This document shows, in pieces, positions 10,841-20,690 of a stretch of DNA of 64,000 nucleotides. Within the stretch, counting starts at the first letter, position 1. Each line of letters opens with the position of its first letter. Source of the DNA: Populus alba (lineage: Eukaryota; Streptophyta; Magnoliopsida; Malpighiales; Salicaceae); NCBI RefSeq assembly GCF_005239225.2, contig NC_133289.1, forward strand, positions 14,740,889-14,804,888, read 5' to 3'. Position numbers and translations under genes: made by a program. The notes beneath the pieces are model-generated. The model did no database searches. It was not told where the DNA came from and worked only from the letters and a program-made list of their open reading frames with translations.

Positions 10841-12245
10841 ATACCCCCCCAGCAAGTGGAACCTTGTCCTTAAGGTTCAAATTAGGAAATTGTTGACACA
10901 GAAACTCAGTCGGTTCCCACGTAGCGTCCTCTGTTGGTAAGTGCTTCCATTGGACAAGACTTTCAGTGATGAATTTACCACCCTGCTTCACCCAACGGTG
11001 ATCAAGCACAGCTGCAGGTTCCAAAATCATTGCACCGTCATCTGATACTGGTGGAAGATCGGTTTGAGTGTTGGAAGCATCTCCCACATATTTCTTTAAT
11101 AATGATACATGAAAAACAGGATGAATACGGATACCCTCTGGTAATTGGAGTTTATAAGCCACCTTACCCACCTGTTGGATAATAGGATAAGGACCAAAAA
11201 ACCTGCTGGCTAATTTCTGGTGTGCCCGTTTGAATGCTGAGCTTTGACGATAAGGCTGCAATCGGAGGAAAAGCATATCACCTTCTGCAAAAGACACATC
11301 CCTCCGATTTTTATTTGTAGTTTGTTTCATGCGATTGATGGCAGTGGTCAAGTGTTGTTTGAGCTGCAACAGAAGCTCATCACGGTGGAAAAGTGTTTGG
11401 TCCACTTCGTGAACTGGCGTGGAACCCGCAAAATAGTCTGGAAGAGTCGGTGGTGGACGCCCATAAAGTGCCTGATATGGAGTCATACCCGTGGATGCAT
11501 GAAAAGTAGTATTGTACCATAGCTCCGCCCAAGGCAAGAAGGAATGCCATTTACGTGGCCACTGATGGACAAAGCTGCGCAAATACTGTTCCAGACATCG
11601 ATTGACTACCTCTGTTTGGCCATCGGTTTGAGGATGGTATGCAGAGCTCATTTTCAGCTTTGTGCCGGACATTAAAAAAAATTCTTGCCAAAATCTGCTA
11701 ATAAAAATGGGGTCACGATCACTGATGATAGATCTTGGCATGCCATGCAATTTGACCACGCCCTCAACAAATTTGTCAGCCACTACTTTCGCCGTGAAAG
11801 GATGAGATAATGCCATAAAGTGAGCATATTTACTCAGTCTATCCACCACCATAAAGATTGTATCTTTACCTTGTGAAAGTGGCAGACCGGTAATAAAATC
11901 GATAGTAATATCATCCCATACTTAACATGGAATAGACAAAGGTTGGAGTAGACCTGCAGGTGGTAAAGTTTCCGATTTAGTTCGTTGGCATGTGTCGCAG
12001 CTCTTCACGTACTCCTGAACTGATTTGTGCATGGAAGGCCAGTAGAACTGGGTGGCCACCTTTTTAAAGGTGCGTAAGATGCCCAAATGACCCCCTATCT
12101 TGGTATCATGGGCTTCATAAATTAATTTGTTGCGTAGAGTGACATCAGAAGGAACCACAATTCGGCCCTTAAAAAAGAATAATCCATTGCGTGCAGTAAA
12201 GGGTCCTTCGGGTTGAGTTTGAACCAGGTTGCGAACCACAGCCAT
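10755..12245 (-). pseudogene. Chromovirus integrase and chromodomain
   Basis: The N-terminal part (12245-11922) carries the HHCC zinc domain: H in EAHDTKIGGH and CDTC near SCDTCQRTK. An in-frame TAA at 11922-11924 fits CAA-to-TAA. The rest (11852-10755, 365 residues as counted from MVVDRLSKYA) has the core Asp in SDRDPIF (45) and Glu in [10 protein letters not shown] (81), a GPY/F-like module at FFGPYPIIQQVG (218-229), and a chromodomain at about 282-330 (VLDHRWVKQGGKFITESLVQ, then WKHLPTEDATWE). Chromodomains direct integration towards particular chromatin. The frame runs into the LTR for about 28 codons. Confidence 0.9.
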
Positions 12246-12293
12246 ATAGTCGTCTGTAGTGGCTGCGTGTTTAATTTCCTCCCATATAGCAAG

Positions 12294-13668
12294 CTATGGC
12301 ACGAACAAATTGTGTAGTGTAGGACTGGCCGATCGACGAGAAAGTGCATCCGCAGTAGAGTTTTCACGTCCTGGCCGATACCGAATCTCATAGTCATACC
12401 CCAATAATTTAGCAACCCATTTCTGCTGTTCTGGCGTAGTGATTCGTTGTTCCAGAAGATATTTGAGACTGCGCTGATCGGTTTGAATGATGAAATGTTG
12501 TCCTAGCAAGTATGGGCGCCACATGCGAATGGCTTCTACTACTGCGAGCATTTCCTTTGCATAAGTAGACCATGAACATTTTGATACACCGAGAGCTCGA
12601 CTCATAAAAGCAATAGGCTTGCCTTGTTGTTGCAGAACTGCCCCAATTCCATTACCTGAAGCATCAGTTTCCACTATGAAAGTGTCATTAAAATTGGGCA
12701 TGGCTAAGATAGGCGTTGTTGTCATGGCCTTCTTAAGTGTCTGAAAAGCTTCTTCTGCCTCTGCATTCCAGCTAAATTGCCCCTTTTTGAGAAGATTTGT
12801 AAGAGCCCGAGCAATTAGACTGTAATTCCGAACAAACTTGCGGTAATAACCTGTCAACCCCAGAAATCCACGCAACTCAGAAACATTAGCAGGTTGTGGC
12901 CATGCCACCATGGCCTCAATTTTGTTGTTATCGACCTTCACCCCTTGATGAGAGACGATATGACCCAAATATTCCAGCTCTTGCTTACCGAAAGCACATT
13001 TACTAGCCTTGAGATAAAACTGTTGTTGCCTTAAAATGTCCAAGGTTTGAGTGACATGATGTAAATGCATTTCCCAAGTAGGGCTATAAATCAAGATGTC
13101 ATAAAAAATACCAATATGAATTTTCATAAATGGGGCCGAAAATTGCATTCATGATAGCTTGGAATGTAGATGGTGCGTTACTCAAACCAAATGGCATAAC
13201 AAGATATTCATAATGACCGTTGTGTGTACGAAAAGCAGTCTTATGAATATCTGAAGGTTGCACTCGTACCTGATGGTAGCCGGCTCGTAAATCTAGCTTG
13301 GTGAAATACGCTGCCCCATGCAGTTCATCCAACATATCTTCCACTGTAGGGATTGGAAACCGATCTTTGATAGTGACTGTATTAAAAGATCGATAGTCGG
13401 TGCAAAAACGCCAACTACCATCTTTTTTTTTAACCAGCAACACCGGAGAGGAGAAGGGGCTGGTGCTAGGCCTGATGAGTCCAGAATTCATCATTTCCTG
13501 AACTTGTTTTTCAATCTCTGCCTTCTGAAAATAAGCATAACGATAGGGTCGAACGTTGACTGTCTCAATTCCTTCCTTGAGAGAAATAGTGTGATCAATC
13601 TCACGTTGGGGTGGTAACTGTGTGGGTTCATCGAAGATCTCTGGATATTTAGCTAAGACTTGACACAT
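12294..13668 (-). pseudogene. Chromovirus reverse transcriptase and RNase H
   Basis: The N-terminal RT half (13668-13099) holds [28 protein letters not shown] and [14 protein letters not shown]. Around 13085-13125 the frame breaks twice, exactly at the catalytic FFDD-type motif; one of the paired aspartates is lost in any single frame. The second half (13148-12294) continues with ILIYSPTWEMHL, then RNase H: VETDASGNGIGAVL, KEMLAVVEA, QTDQRSLKYLL and ADALSRR. It ends in a TAG at 12294-12296 just before LAIWEEI, compatible with CAG-to-TAG. Confidence 0.9.
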
Positions 13669-13695
13669 ACCCGGTGACTGAATCTCTTCTTTGTC

Positions 13696-14385
13696 CTACA
13701 TGGTGGACTGTGGAAAAATTACAAATACCGCATGGCCTTGACGAAACTCTTTGGAAATCTCCTTCAGGGACGCGACTTGAATAGGCTGATCAAAAAACCC
13801 TTGTAGCTGTCTGGCCACGTTCTTCCAATAGAATTTCATGGTGAAAGTTTGCCAATTACATATGACAGACCCCAACATTTCCAACCATTGGACACCCAGA
13901 ACAATGTCTAAATCTGCTAGAGGAACTGAATAAAGGGTAAGGGAAAAAGGAATTTCCTGAAGAAGGACCTGCACCTTTTCGAATTTTCCTTGACACTGTA
14001 ACCGTGCCCCATTAGCCACCCGAACCGTAAATGTCTCTGTTGGAACTACTAGAAGCCGTAGCCGATCAGCCATGCGAGTGCTTATAAAATTGTGGGTAGA
14101 ACCACTATCAATTAGCACCACTGCATTGACGAACCCCACTTTGGCATCTACACGCATGGTTCTAGGTGCAGACCATCCAGTTAAAGCATGCAGAGTAATC
14201 TCAGGTTCATCATTTTCCCTTGTCACCTCTTCTGCGTCTGCTTCTTTAGTGACTTCTTCATACGTGATTTCATTGAAATCGGTTGGGCCCTCCAGAAGCA
14301 AGAGTTGCATTCCTTGGCATTTATGGCCGGCAGTGAATCTCTCATTACAATTAAAGCAGAGTCCTTGGGCTCTACGTTTCTGCAT
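13696..14385 (-). pseudogene. Chromovirus gag zinc knuckle and aspartic protease
   Basis: Starts just after a stop at 14392-14394 with the CCHC knuckle (GLCFNCNERFTAGHKC). The retropepsin-like protease has its catalytic triad in VLIDSGSTHNFIS and the flap-side LADLDIVLGVQWL motif. It ends in a TAG at 13696-13698, just before the RT frame, so protease and RT are no longer in one open frame. Confidence 0.85.
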
Positions 14386-14391
14386 CTCTTC

Positions 14392-15243
14392 TCATGGTAA
14401 TCTACGAAAGGGTGCATTTGGTGCTGCACGTGTTGTTGTTGGTAGCGGCAGTGGCGTTCGATTGACTTGAGTTGGTCGTAGGAATTGGCGATGTCTTTTC
14501 ATCTGTTTATCCTTCATGCGGGCTAGGCTAATAGCTTCCTTCAGTGACTGTGGCTTGAACATACGAATTCCTTCTGTAATTTCCGGTTTAAGTCCTCCCA
14601 TAAACGTCCCAACCAAAGCTTTTTGGGTCCATCCACACACTCTATTTCCCAACTTCTCAAACTCACTCTGATAATCATGTAAAGATCCCACCTGCTTTAT
14701 ACGTGATAAAGCTTCATCAAAATCCTCACCGTCAGTAGGTCCGAATCTCGCCCATAATTATTCCTCTTCAAAGGCCTCCCATGTCATCGTTCGTCTTTCC
14801 TCTCTATATGTCCGACGAGCCCATTGCCACCACTGATTTGCTTCTTCTTCCAGATGGAAAGAAGCAAGTGATATCTTTTGGTTGTCTGGAGTATTTTGAA
14901 ATTCAAAAAACTGGTCCACCCGATTAAACCATTCTGTCGGATCTTGTCCAGAAAATCATGGAAATTCCAGCTTGGCCATTTTAGAAGAAAAAACTTGTCT
15001 GTTACCTTCGTTCTCCTCATGCATTGGACGAGAATTGCTCTCTCGGTTTGTGTTGCTATGGCTTGATTCTCCCTTGTTTGATAACAACACCTTGCTGGAT
15101 ATCAACGCCTCTGACAGTTTATTGATCGTTTCTTCTAACTGATGCATTTTTTCCGTCATGCTCATCTCCATTCTCTGTACTCCTTCTTGCACTCCACCGA
15201 GCCCTGCCTCCAGCATTTCAATTCGTTCTTTGTTAGTCTTCAT
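14392..15243 (-). pseudogene. Chromovirus gag
   Basis: Starts MKTNKERIEMLEAGLGGVQE with a coiled-coil-like N-terminus. Stops interrupt it at 14956-14958 (TGA after KLEFP), 14758-14760 (TAA) and 14392-14394 (TGA). Between them the frame is clearly gag: TEWFNRVDQFFEFQNTPDNQ, then WQWARRTY and KLGNRVCGWTQKALVGTFMG. All three stops can arise from CGA, CAA or TGG codons by C-to-T or G-to-A transitions; there is no frameshift up to 14392. Confidence 0.88.
14395..14955. other. Gag-internal segment between stops
   Basis: No separate gene. Plus-strand frames in this stretch (for example 14072-14470) are mirror images of gag and protease and should not be annotated. Confidence 0.6.
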
Positions 15244-15252
15244 TTAAACCAA

Positions 15253-15264
15253 CTCTGATACCAA
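15253..15264 (-). other. Primer-binding site of the chromovirus
   Basis: On the minus strand TTGGTATCAGAG, complementary to initiator tRNA-Met, starting one base inside the LTR that begins at 15266. The partial second copy has the same site at 10355-10366. Confidence 0.85.
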
Positions 15265-15265
15265 T

Positions 15266-15597
15266 TGATATGGTCCCAGTTAAGAGCTAATTGTATAGCA
15301 GAATTCACACTGGTTCTCTTCGGGTGAGAACGTACCACAAGATAAACTTTGATAGAAAAATATTGTATTTCATCCTTTCTTTCCAGCCTTCTTATAAGGA
15401 TCCGTTAGAACGGTTACAATATTTACTGCAACAATAAAACAGAATAAATGCTGAATGGAAACTAATCAATATTTCGGATATGCAGCCGAAATATAATGAC
15501 CCGTTATAACGGTTACACTATTTTAAATTATTGCAAATTAAAACAGAATAAATACTGAATGAAAACTGAATAAAAACTGATGCTTAGCACTGCTTCA
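15266..15597 (-). repeat. Chromovirus 5' LTR (right), interrupted by the Athila-like element
   Basis: Matches the first ~320 bases of the left LTR (differences include acaaaataa/acagaataa and an 11-bp insertion near 15560), then stops at 'gcactgcttca', where the Athila-like LTR begins. The remaining ~150 bases of this LTR, present at 10689-10840, must lie on the other side of the nested element, inside the N gap. CTTCA (15593-15597) would be the 5-bp target duplication. Confidence 0.85.
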
Positions 15598-17334
15598 TGA
15601 CACGACCAAAAGCTTGATGTCTTTTCCCAAGTGCAGGAGTGTCGAAGTAATAAATAACCCAGTAAGATCGGGGTCGAACCACAGAGAGGTTAATTGTATA
15701 AATTATAAATAACAATACAACAACAACAATAACAACAATAACAATAATTATTATTATAATACTCAGTACGTGGCGTTGTTACACCTGAGAATGATCCAAA
15801 GATCGGGTCACAGGTTTCCAGCCTATATACTGAGTTTATGAAAAGATCAAAGGGATATATTACAGAATGTAAATAACAACAACAACAATAATAAAAATAA
15901 TAATAGTAGTAGTAGTAGCAATAGAAGAAGATGAAGAAATTAATGGAACTTTGAGTTGGAAGATTAATGTAAGGATTAAAACAATGATAAAAAACGAATG
16001 TCAAGGTTAGAGGATCCACTAATGGTACTTCAAACAAGTATAATATAAACTCTTATTACTCAATTGGAAACCACACATAAATGAGGTTCCAATCAGATTA
16101 TAAATTGTTAACATGATTACATTAGTTATCTTATTCGAATAAAGCTAATACTTGTAAATGTTGGCAGGCGTTCATGATTATAACTTATGTTAACAACAAA
16201 TCAAGTCCCTTTCATAGCTCAGGTGTCGGTTATACCATACAGTATGGGCTATGAAAGTACCAAGTATTTGTTGTACCAAGTGTTATACAACATAAATCTA
16301 GATTAACCATTTAACAAGCAAAGTATTAAAAGTGAACAAGATAACAAATATAAAACATGTTAGTATCCATCGTTAAGGTCCATGTTAAGTTTATATTATA
16401 CTTATTCTTACACCATTAGTGTGCCCTTTTCACCTTGACATAATTAACTTAGCTAAACATAATGAAAGAAAGAAACATAAATAAACAAGATAAGAACATA
16501 AATGAGAAAGAAGTTAACTAAGTAAAAGAAAGGAAATGAAGTGCATAAACTTGATATTAATGAAAGCAAAACATAAGCAATACAAAGAGAGAAAGCAAGA
16601 GCATGATCTTGATCTGGAAACCAAGATGCCTCAATACATGGTAAGTGCCTCCTTTTATAGGCCAAAATTTGGAACTATTGATTTGTTGACTAATTGATGA
16701 GTGGGTGGCCATATCTTGACTTGATAACAATCCTTATCTTCTTGTCTGAACAAGACGTCATTGCTAACATCATAATTTGCCCAGAATCCTCAGGAATGTT
16801 CTAGGAAATTGTCTCAGCTTTCCAACAAAAAAAAGATGAGGTCATTTGGACTTCTAGAACTCAAGATATGGGCTGAACACTAAATAGTGTCTGGGCTGCA
16901 GGACAGCTTCGGACTTCTTCGTTGTTCCTATATTTTGGACTTGAAAACGGCCTTCTTAGATCTTGGTGTCCAAATGAAAGTTGTAGGCCTATGTTTTACC
17001 TTTCCATCCATATAAAATGGACCTAAATCCGAGATCTAGAGCTCCAGATATGATCCAATTACCGAGCACTGTTCCGGTTTGGACTGCGCCAACATCTCTT
17101 TTCTAAGTTTGGCCATCTCTTTGTCCTTTAACTTTCAATGCTTAAACTCATCAATCAATCCTTTTATTTATGTGATAGTCCTGCATTTAAAATGAGCATT
17201 TACCATAAATTAAGGTATCTTATAATATTAAACTTGTTATTATAAAACATGCTTTAGTTAAGGAGTTATTGATACTTCAAGTGCAAAATGATGATATAAA
17301 ACCTTGATAAACATGCACTTTTAAGTACTAATCA
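15598..17334 (-). repeat. Athila-like 3' LTR (left, complete)
   Basis: 1737 bp, TGACACGACC ... AAGTACTAATCA. Contains the 'ggggtcgaaccacagagagg' stretch seen in many plant gypsy LTRs, and CAA/TAA trinucleotide runs near 15717-15760 and 15868-15920. Short frames inside it (15690-16037, 16453-16665) encode low-complexity Y/C and F/L peptides and look non-coding. Confidence 0.92.
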
Positions 17335-17346
17335 CACCCCCCAACC
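17335..17346 (-). other. Polypurine tract of the Athila-like element
   Basis: On the minus strand GGTTGGGGGGTG, immediately inside the 3' LTR: the expected plus-strand priming site. Confidence 0.85.
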
Positions 17347-18566
17347 AGCTTATTACTAGTCCCTAGTAATCTAAAGCATTAAAATAGAGAAACAATTTGC
17401 AAGTTCCACAAAGCAAGGCATTCATCATTCAACTTCCATTAATCTATCCAGATAAACAAACTCTCATTAAATTTATATTCCTGCTTCATACTTCATAAAC
17501 AAGATATTAATAAACCTTCTTTTTATGTGCTCAATGAAAACATAGATGATGGGGCTTTTGTTGGAATAAAACAATATTATGTTCAAATGTTTAAGGGTGA
17601 ACTTCCTTGGGTTGGGATTTTTTTTTCTTTCTTTTTTTTTTTTTTTTTCTTTTTTATTTATATACACATACAACTTAAAACACAATGTATCTTTAACCCA
17701 TGTAACGAGTTTTAGGCTAATGACTCCCAGACCAGTTGGTCTTAGGGCATTAGGTGTTGAGACACCCCTACGAGCTTAACAACTCGGGTTGCAGATACTG
17801 ATACGTAGATAGTGCAATGTTTGATTCCCTTAAGCTTTTCTCCTTAACCCATGTAACAAGCTTTGGGCCAATAGCTCCCAAGTCAGTTGACTTTAGGGTA
17901 TTAGGTGTTAAAACACCCCTTCGGGCTTAATTGCTTAGGTTAGGGAGGCTACGAAACCAAACTTATCCACGTTTTATTATCATCAATACTATCTTTTTTT
18001 TTTCTTTGCAAATTATATACTATCCTTTTCCCTTAGTTGTTACCTTCAACAAAAGAACATAATTAATGTAATAATCCAATGTGCAACCCACAATCATATG
18101 TTAAAGTGTGTGTGTGAAAATGAAGGTTTAATAATACTTGTTAAATGAGTATAGGAGCAGAATCAAGTGATAACAATGTGAGAGTTTGTAAACCTGAATA
18201 TTTCAAGAAGTATTATGATAGACCTTGGTAATGAAACTTACTAAGATGCGTCTCTAGAGTCAATAAAATTGATTCCATACTCTGCCATCCTAATAACAAT
18301 TTTGTCAAATGGTTTTAATAATAGCAAAAACAGTTAGCAAGTTAGTATATATTTTTTTTAAACTACTACTTTTTTTTTTTAAACTACTACCCTCTCCCCC
18401 CAACCAAAACGAGACATTGTCCTCAATGTTCGAAGGTAGAAAGATAGAGTATAAAAGACATCACTTGAAACAGCGAACAATGACAAACCTGAAACACACT
18501 TAAACAAACATAAGAAGTAACAAAACAAAATAATATGCTATTAATAAAACCAAAAGACACAAGGTT
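17347..18566 (-). other. Non-coding 3' region of the Athila-like element
   Basis: Between LOG and the polypurine tract. It contains a long T-rich run (17617-17660 on +), the repeat pair at 17695-17941 and AT-rich sequence. I find no coding frame with recognisable content. Confidence 0.6.
17695..17941 (-). repeat. Direct repeat pair in the 3' region, 151-bp spacing
   Basis: Unit 1 (17695-17791) and unit 2 (17846-17941) both begin AACCCATGTAAC, share a middle 'cttagggcattaggtgttgagacaccccta' (second copy 'ctttagggtattaggtgttaaaacacccctt') and end in a 'ctcgggttg/cttaggtta' segment. 'ggtgtt..acacccc' can form a small hairpin. Roughly 75-80% alike by eye. Confidence 0.75.
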
Positions 18567-19220
18567 TCACAGATGAAGGCTCAAATCTAATCTAAGCTTT
18601 TTACGGCTTTCCTTAGTTGACCAATCTAGACGACTCATGCAGGGATCAATGACAGGGATGAAAGATTGTAGTTGGTCAATCAATTGTTCAGCAGTAGCAG
18701 CAGAGATTATGATTCGTCATGCCGAAGATGTTAGAAATTCCTGTTCCACAGCTTGATCAAGGAAAGACAGCAACTTATCATAAAAACCATTAACATTTAA
18801 CAAACCTATAGGTTTATGGTGAATGTGCAGTTGGGCCCAAGATGAAATATGAAAGATCTCTTCCAATGTGCCCATACCACCTGGTAAGGCAATGAAGGCA
18901 TCAGCATGGTTAAACATGGTATTCAGTCGGTCAGACATTGTTGGGACCTGTAGTTCCTCTCCAATTGTTTTTCCAATGATGTCCCCAGTTGCTAAAGCTT
19001 TGGGGACAACCCCCAAAACTTGACTGCCTCCTAAAAATACAGCCATTGACACACCTCCCATTAACCCAAGGTTGCCTCCCCCATACACTAAATGAATCTT
19101 TCTCTCAGCTAGTACCCGACCAAGATGATTTGCTGATTCTAAAAACTCTTTTTCTTTCCCAGAACTGGATCCACCGAAAACACAAATATTTTTTATGTGA
19201 TGACTTGAGGAACCTGCCAT
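18567..19220 (-). pseudogene. LOG-like cytokinin riboside 5'-monophosphate phosphoribohydrolase captured in a retrotransposon
   Basis: LOG enzymes release active cytokinin base from its riboside monophosphate in the cytosol. The frame from ATG at 19220 gives 167 residues with the family hallmarks: NICVFGGSSSG (11-21), LVYGGGNLGLMGGVS (44-58), the SDRLNTMF segment with the conserved Arg (R98) and PGGMGTLEE (113-121), which holds the catalytic Glu. A TGA at 18717-18719 stops it after EFLTSSA. The same frame then continues for 49 codons with typical LOG C-terminal sequence (RIIISAATAEQLIDQL) to a TGA at 18567-18569, giving the usual family length (about 217 codons). One C-to-T change of a CGA Arg codon explains the break. 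There are no introns, although plant LOG genes normally have several, so it came through a spliced RNA. It is in the same orientation as gag, between pol and the 3' LTR. A truncated product would lack the last helices and is probably inactive. Confidence 0.92.
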
Positions 19221-19472
19221 TTCTACACACTTCTATATTTGATGAATGTATGGGATGAGTAGAAATGAAGGGAAGGAAGAGAAGAATTTATAGATGAAAA
19301 TTGAAAATGCAATCATACCACCTATATGTAGGCCAACTGTAGTCTCACAAACTCTCTCTCTCTCTCTCTCTTTATTAATTATTTATTTTGAAAAAGCATG
19401 TATGTACAGGTAGTTGTGATTGTGGCTCACATCTTCCCTTGGTTTTACGTCCAAGAACGGCTTAAACGCCCT
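19221..19472 (-). promoter_or_regulatory. Leader of the captured LOG, with CT/GA repeat and possible TATA box
   Basis: On the minus strand: a (GA)n run (about 19352-19371), then CTATAAATT (19285-19293), then a pyrimidine-rich 65-base leader and the context GAAATGG at the start codon. The spacing resembles a plant core promoter and 5' UTR. It could have been acquired with the gene or be element sequence; AT-rich DNA also gives such matches by chance. Confidence 0.4.
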
Positions 19473-19970
19473 CTATGGGTCGGGGATAGGCTTCCCATCC
19501 AGTTTTCTTAAAAACTGGCAAACAGGGTCTTTTTTAGTCAGATTCCCAAGACTAAGTCGATCATGTTCTTTATGGAATTGTGGCCATAAATCATGAATTA
19601 CACGATGCACATCTCCACTAGGATGCGTCTCAAGGGTCAACAAAAGATTATCTAAAGACCCCTTACTCAGGCCATCCTTAATGAATTGTATCTTATCTTC
19701 ACGGTTTACAGATACCATTCCTAAAGAACGACATGTCATATTACAAGTCCATCTGGCACATCGATGACAGACTTTCAGTCGTTTTGCACGACGTTTCTTT
19801 GCAAAAGTGCTTTTACCTGTTCCAGGCATGTGTGAAATGAAAGAATTGGAGGACTCACCTGATAATCGGACCTTTGCTTCAATTAGCCAGCGAATATCTT
19901 CAGGAATTCCATGATTCATTAACAACCTCAATCTTGCACACCTAGCACGGTAAATTTTTTGTAATCGCAT
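19473..19970 (-). CDS. Unrecognised retrotransposon ORF with a cysteine cluster
   Basis: 165 residues as an open frame starting MRLQKIYRARCARLRLLMNH. I do not recognise the family. The middle is very basic (KSTFAKKRRAKRLKV) and carries a cluster CHRCARWTCNMTC (spacing C-x2-C-x4-C-x3-C, about residues 88-100), suggestive of metal or nucleic-acid binding. The second half is mixed charge, ending RKLDGKPIPDP. A second frame upstream (from MDTTLEKLKRYFPALPQ at 20022) overlaps the start, and the two frames meet at an A6 run (minus strand; 19955-19960), so the real protein probably began at 20022 and is split by one homopolymer indel. It lies where Athila relatives carry an envelope-like frame but has no signal peptide or membrane segment. 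Confidence 0.6.
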   Translation of the reverse strand: MRLQKIYRARCARLRLLMNHGIPEDIRWLIEAKVRLSGESSNSFISHMPGTGKSTFAKKRRAKRLKVCHRCARWTCNMTCRSLGMVSVNREDKIQFIKDGLSKGSLDNLLLTLETHPSGDVHRVIHDLWPQFHKEHDRLSLGNLTKKDPVCQFLRKLDGKPIPDP

Positions 19971-20228
19971 TCTGAGGCAGAGCGGGAAAATACCTTTTCA
20001 ACTTTTCAAGAGTGGTGTCCATTTTAAAATTAGAATTGGGGAAAATATTCAAAGAAGGGAGAAAGAGCAGAGAATTGTACAAATATATACAAATATCAGT
20101 TATTTGGGAAACTGAAAGAACCGACTTAAGAGTCACGGAGTACCGTTATCCGCCATTTGACCGGGTGAGAGACTAGCAAAACAAAAGTCACACTAAAAAG
20201 CAAAAAAATGTGAGAAAAACAAAAATAA

Positions 20229-20655
20229 TCAACCTTTATCAATAAGATTATTCAAACCAATGGATTCATTTTCACTAGGAAACTCATCAAAGTAAGCTTT
20301 TAAACGATGTTCATTTACCTTCAAAACATTGTCATTCTTTGGATTCTCAATATCAAGGGCCCCATAAGGATACACATGTTTCAAAATAAATGGACCGCTC
20401 CATCTTGATCTTAGTTTTTCAGGAAATAAATGGAGTTGAGAATTATAAAGCAAAACTTTTTGACCAGTATCAACTTTTTGACAATTTTCACAAGTTTTGC
20501 AGAATGCATGTGTGTCCTTGAACATGGTGGGCCAATAAAATCCATTTTGTAAGATTTTTGCAGTCGTCTCTCTTGATGAGAATTGACTCCCACATGCTTC
20601 AGAATGACAAAGTTTAATGACATTACTTACCTCATTGTCGGGAATGCATTTTGAA
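20229..20655 (-). pseudogene. Integrase remnant: zinc region joined to C-terminus
   Basis: Read on the minus strand from about 20655, the sequence keeps the integrase zinc-binding motif (CHSEACGSQF, where Athila relatives have H..ACGGHF, and CKTCENC). At about 20475 it jumps to the C-terminal module DTGQKVLLYNSQLHLFPEKL and RSRWSGPFILKHV. The catalytic core between them, with all three acidic residues, is deleted. The tail ends NNLIDKG then stop. Confidence 0.85.
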
Positions 20656-20690
20656 ATATTTGATCAGGACAATTTTTGAATAAGTAAGGG

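Larger units (their letters stand above)
10368..15597 (-). mobile_element. Ty3/gypsy chromovirus, probably Reina clade
   Basis: Minus-strand element: 5' LTR on the right (15266-15597, cut by a nested insertion), PBS, gag with CCHC knuckle, aspartic protease, RT, RNase H, integrase and chromodomain, polypurine tract and 3' LTR on the left (10368-10840). The protease-RT-RNase H-integrase order is Ty3/gypsy; a C-terminal chromodomain makes it a chromovirus. Its compact size (internal region 4.4 kb, LTR 473 bp), tRNA-Met PBS and RT sequence ([15 protein letters not shown]) point to Reina; the clade is inference. Coding frames carry several stops and a break in the RT active site. Confidence 0.9.

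Noticed and set aside
15690..16037. Minus-strand Y/C-rich frame, also at 23392-23862
   Set aside because: It lies in the Athila-like LTR and is a translation of CAA/TAA/TAG trinucleotide runs; not a gene.
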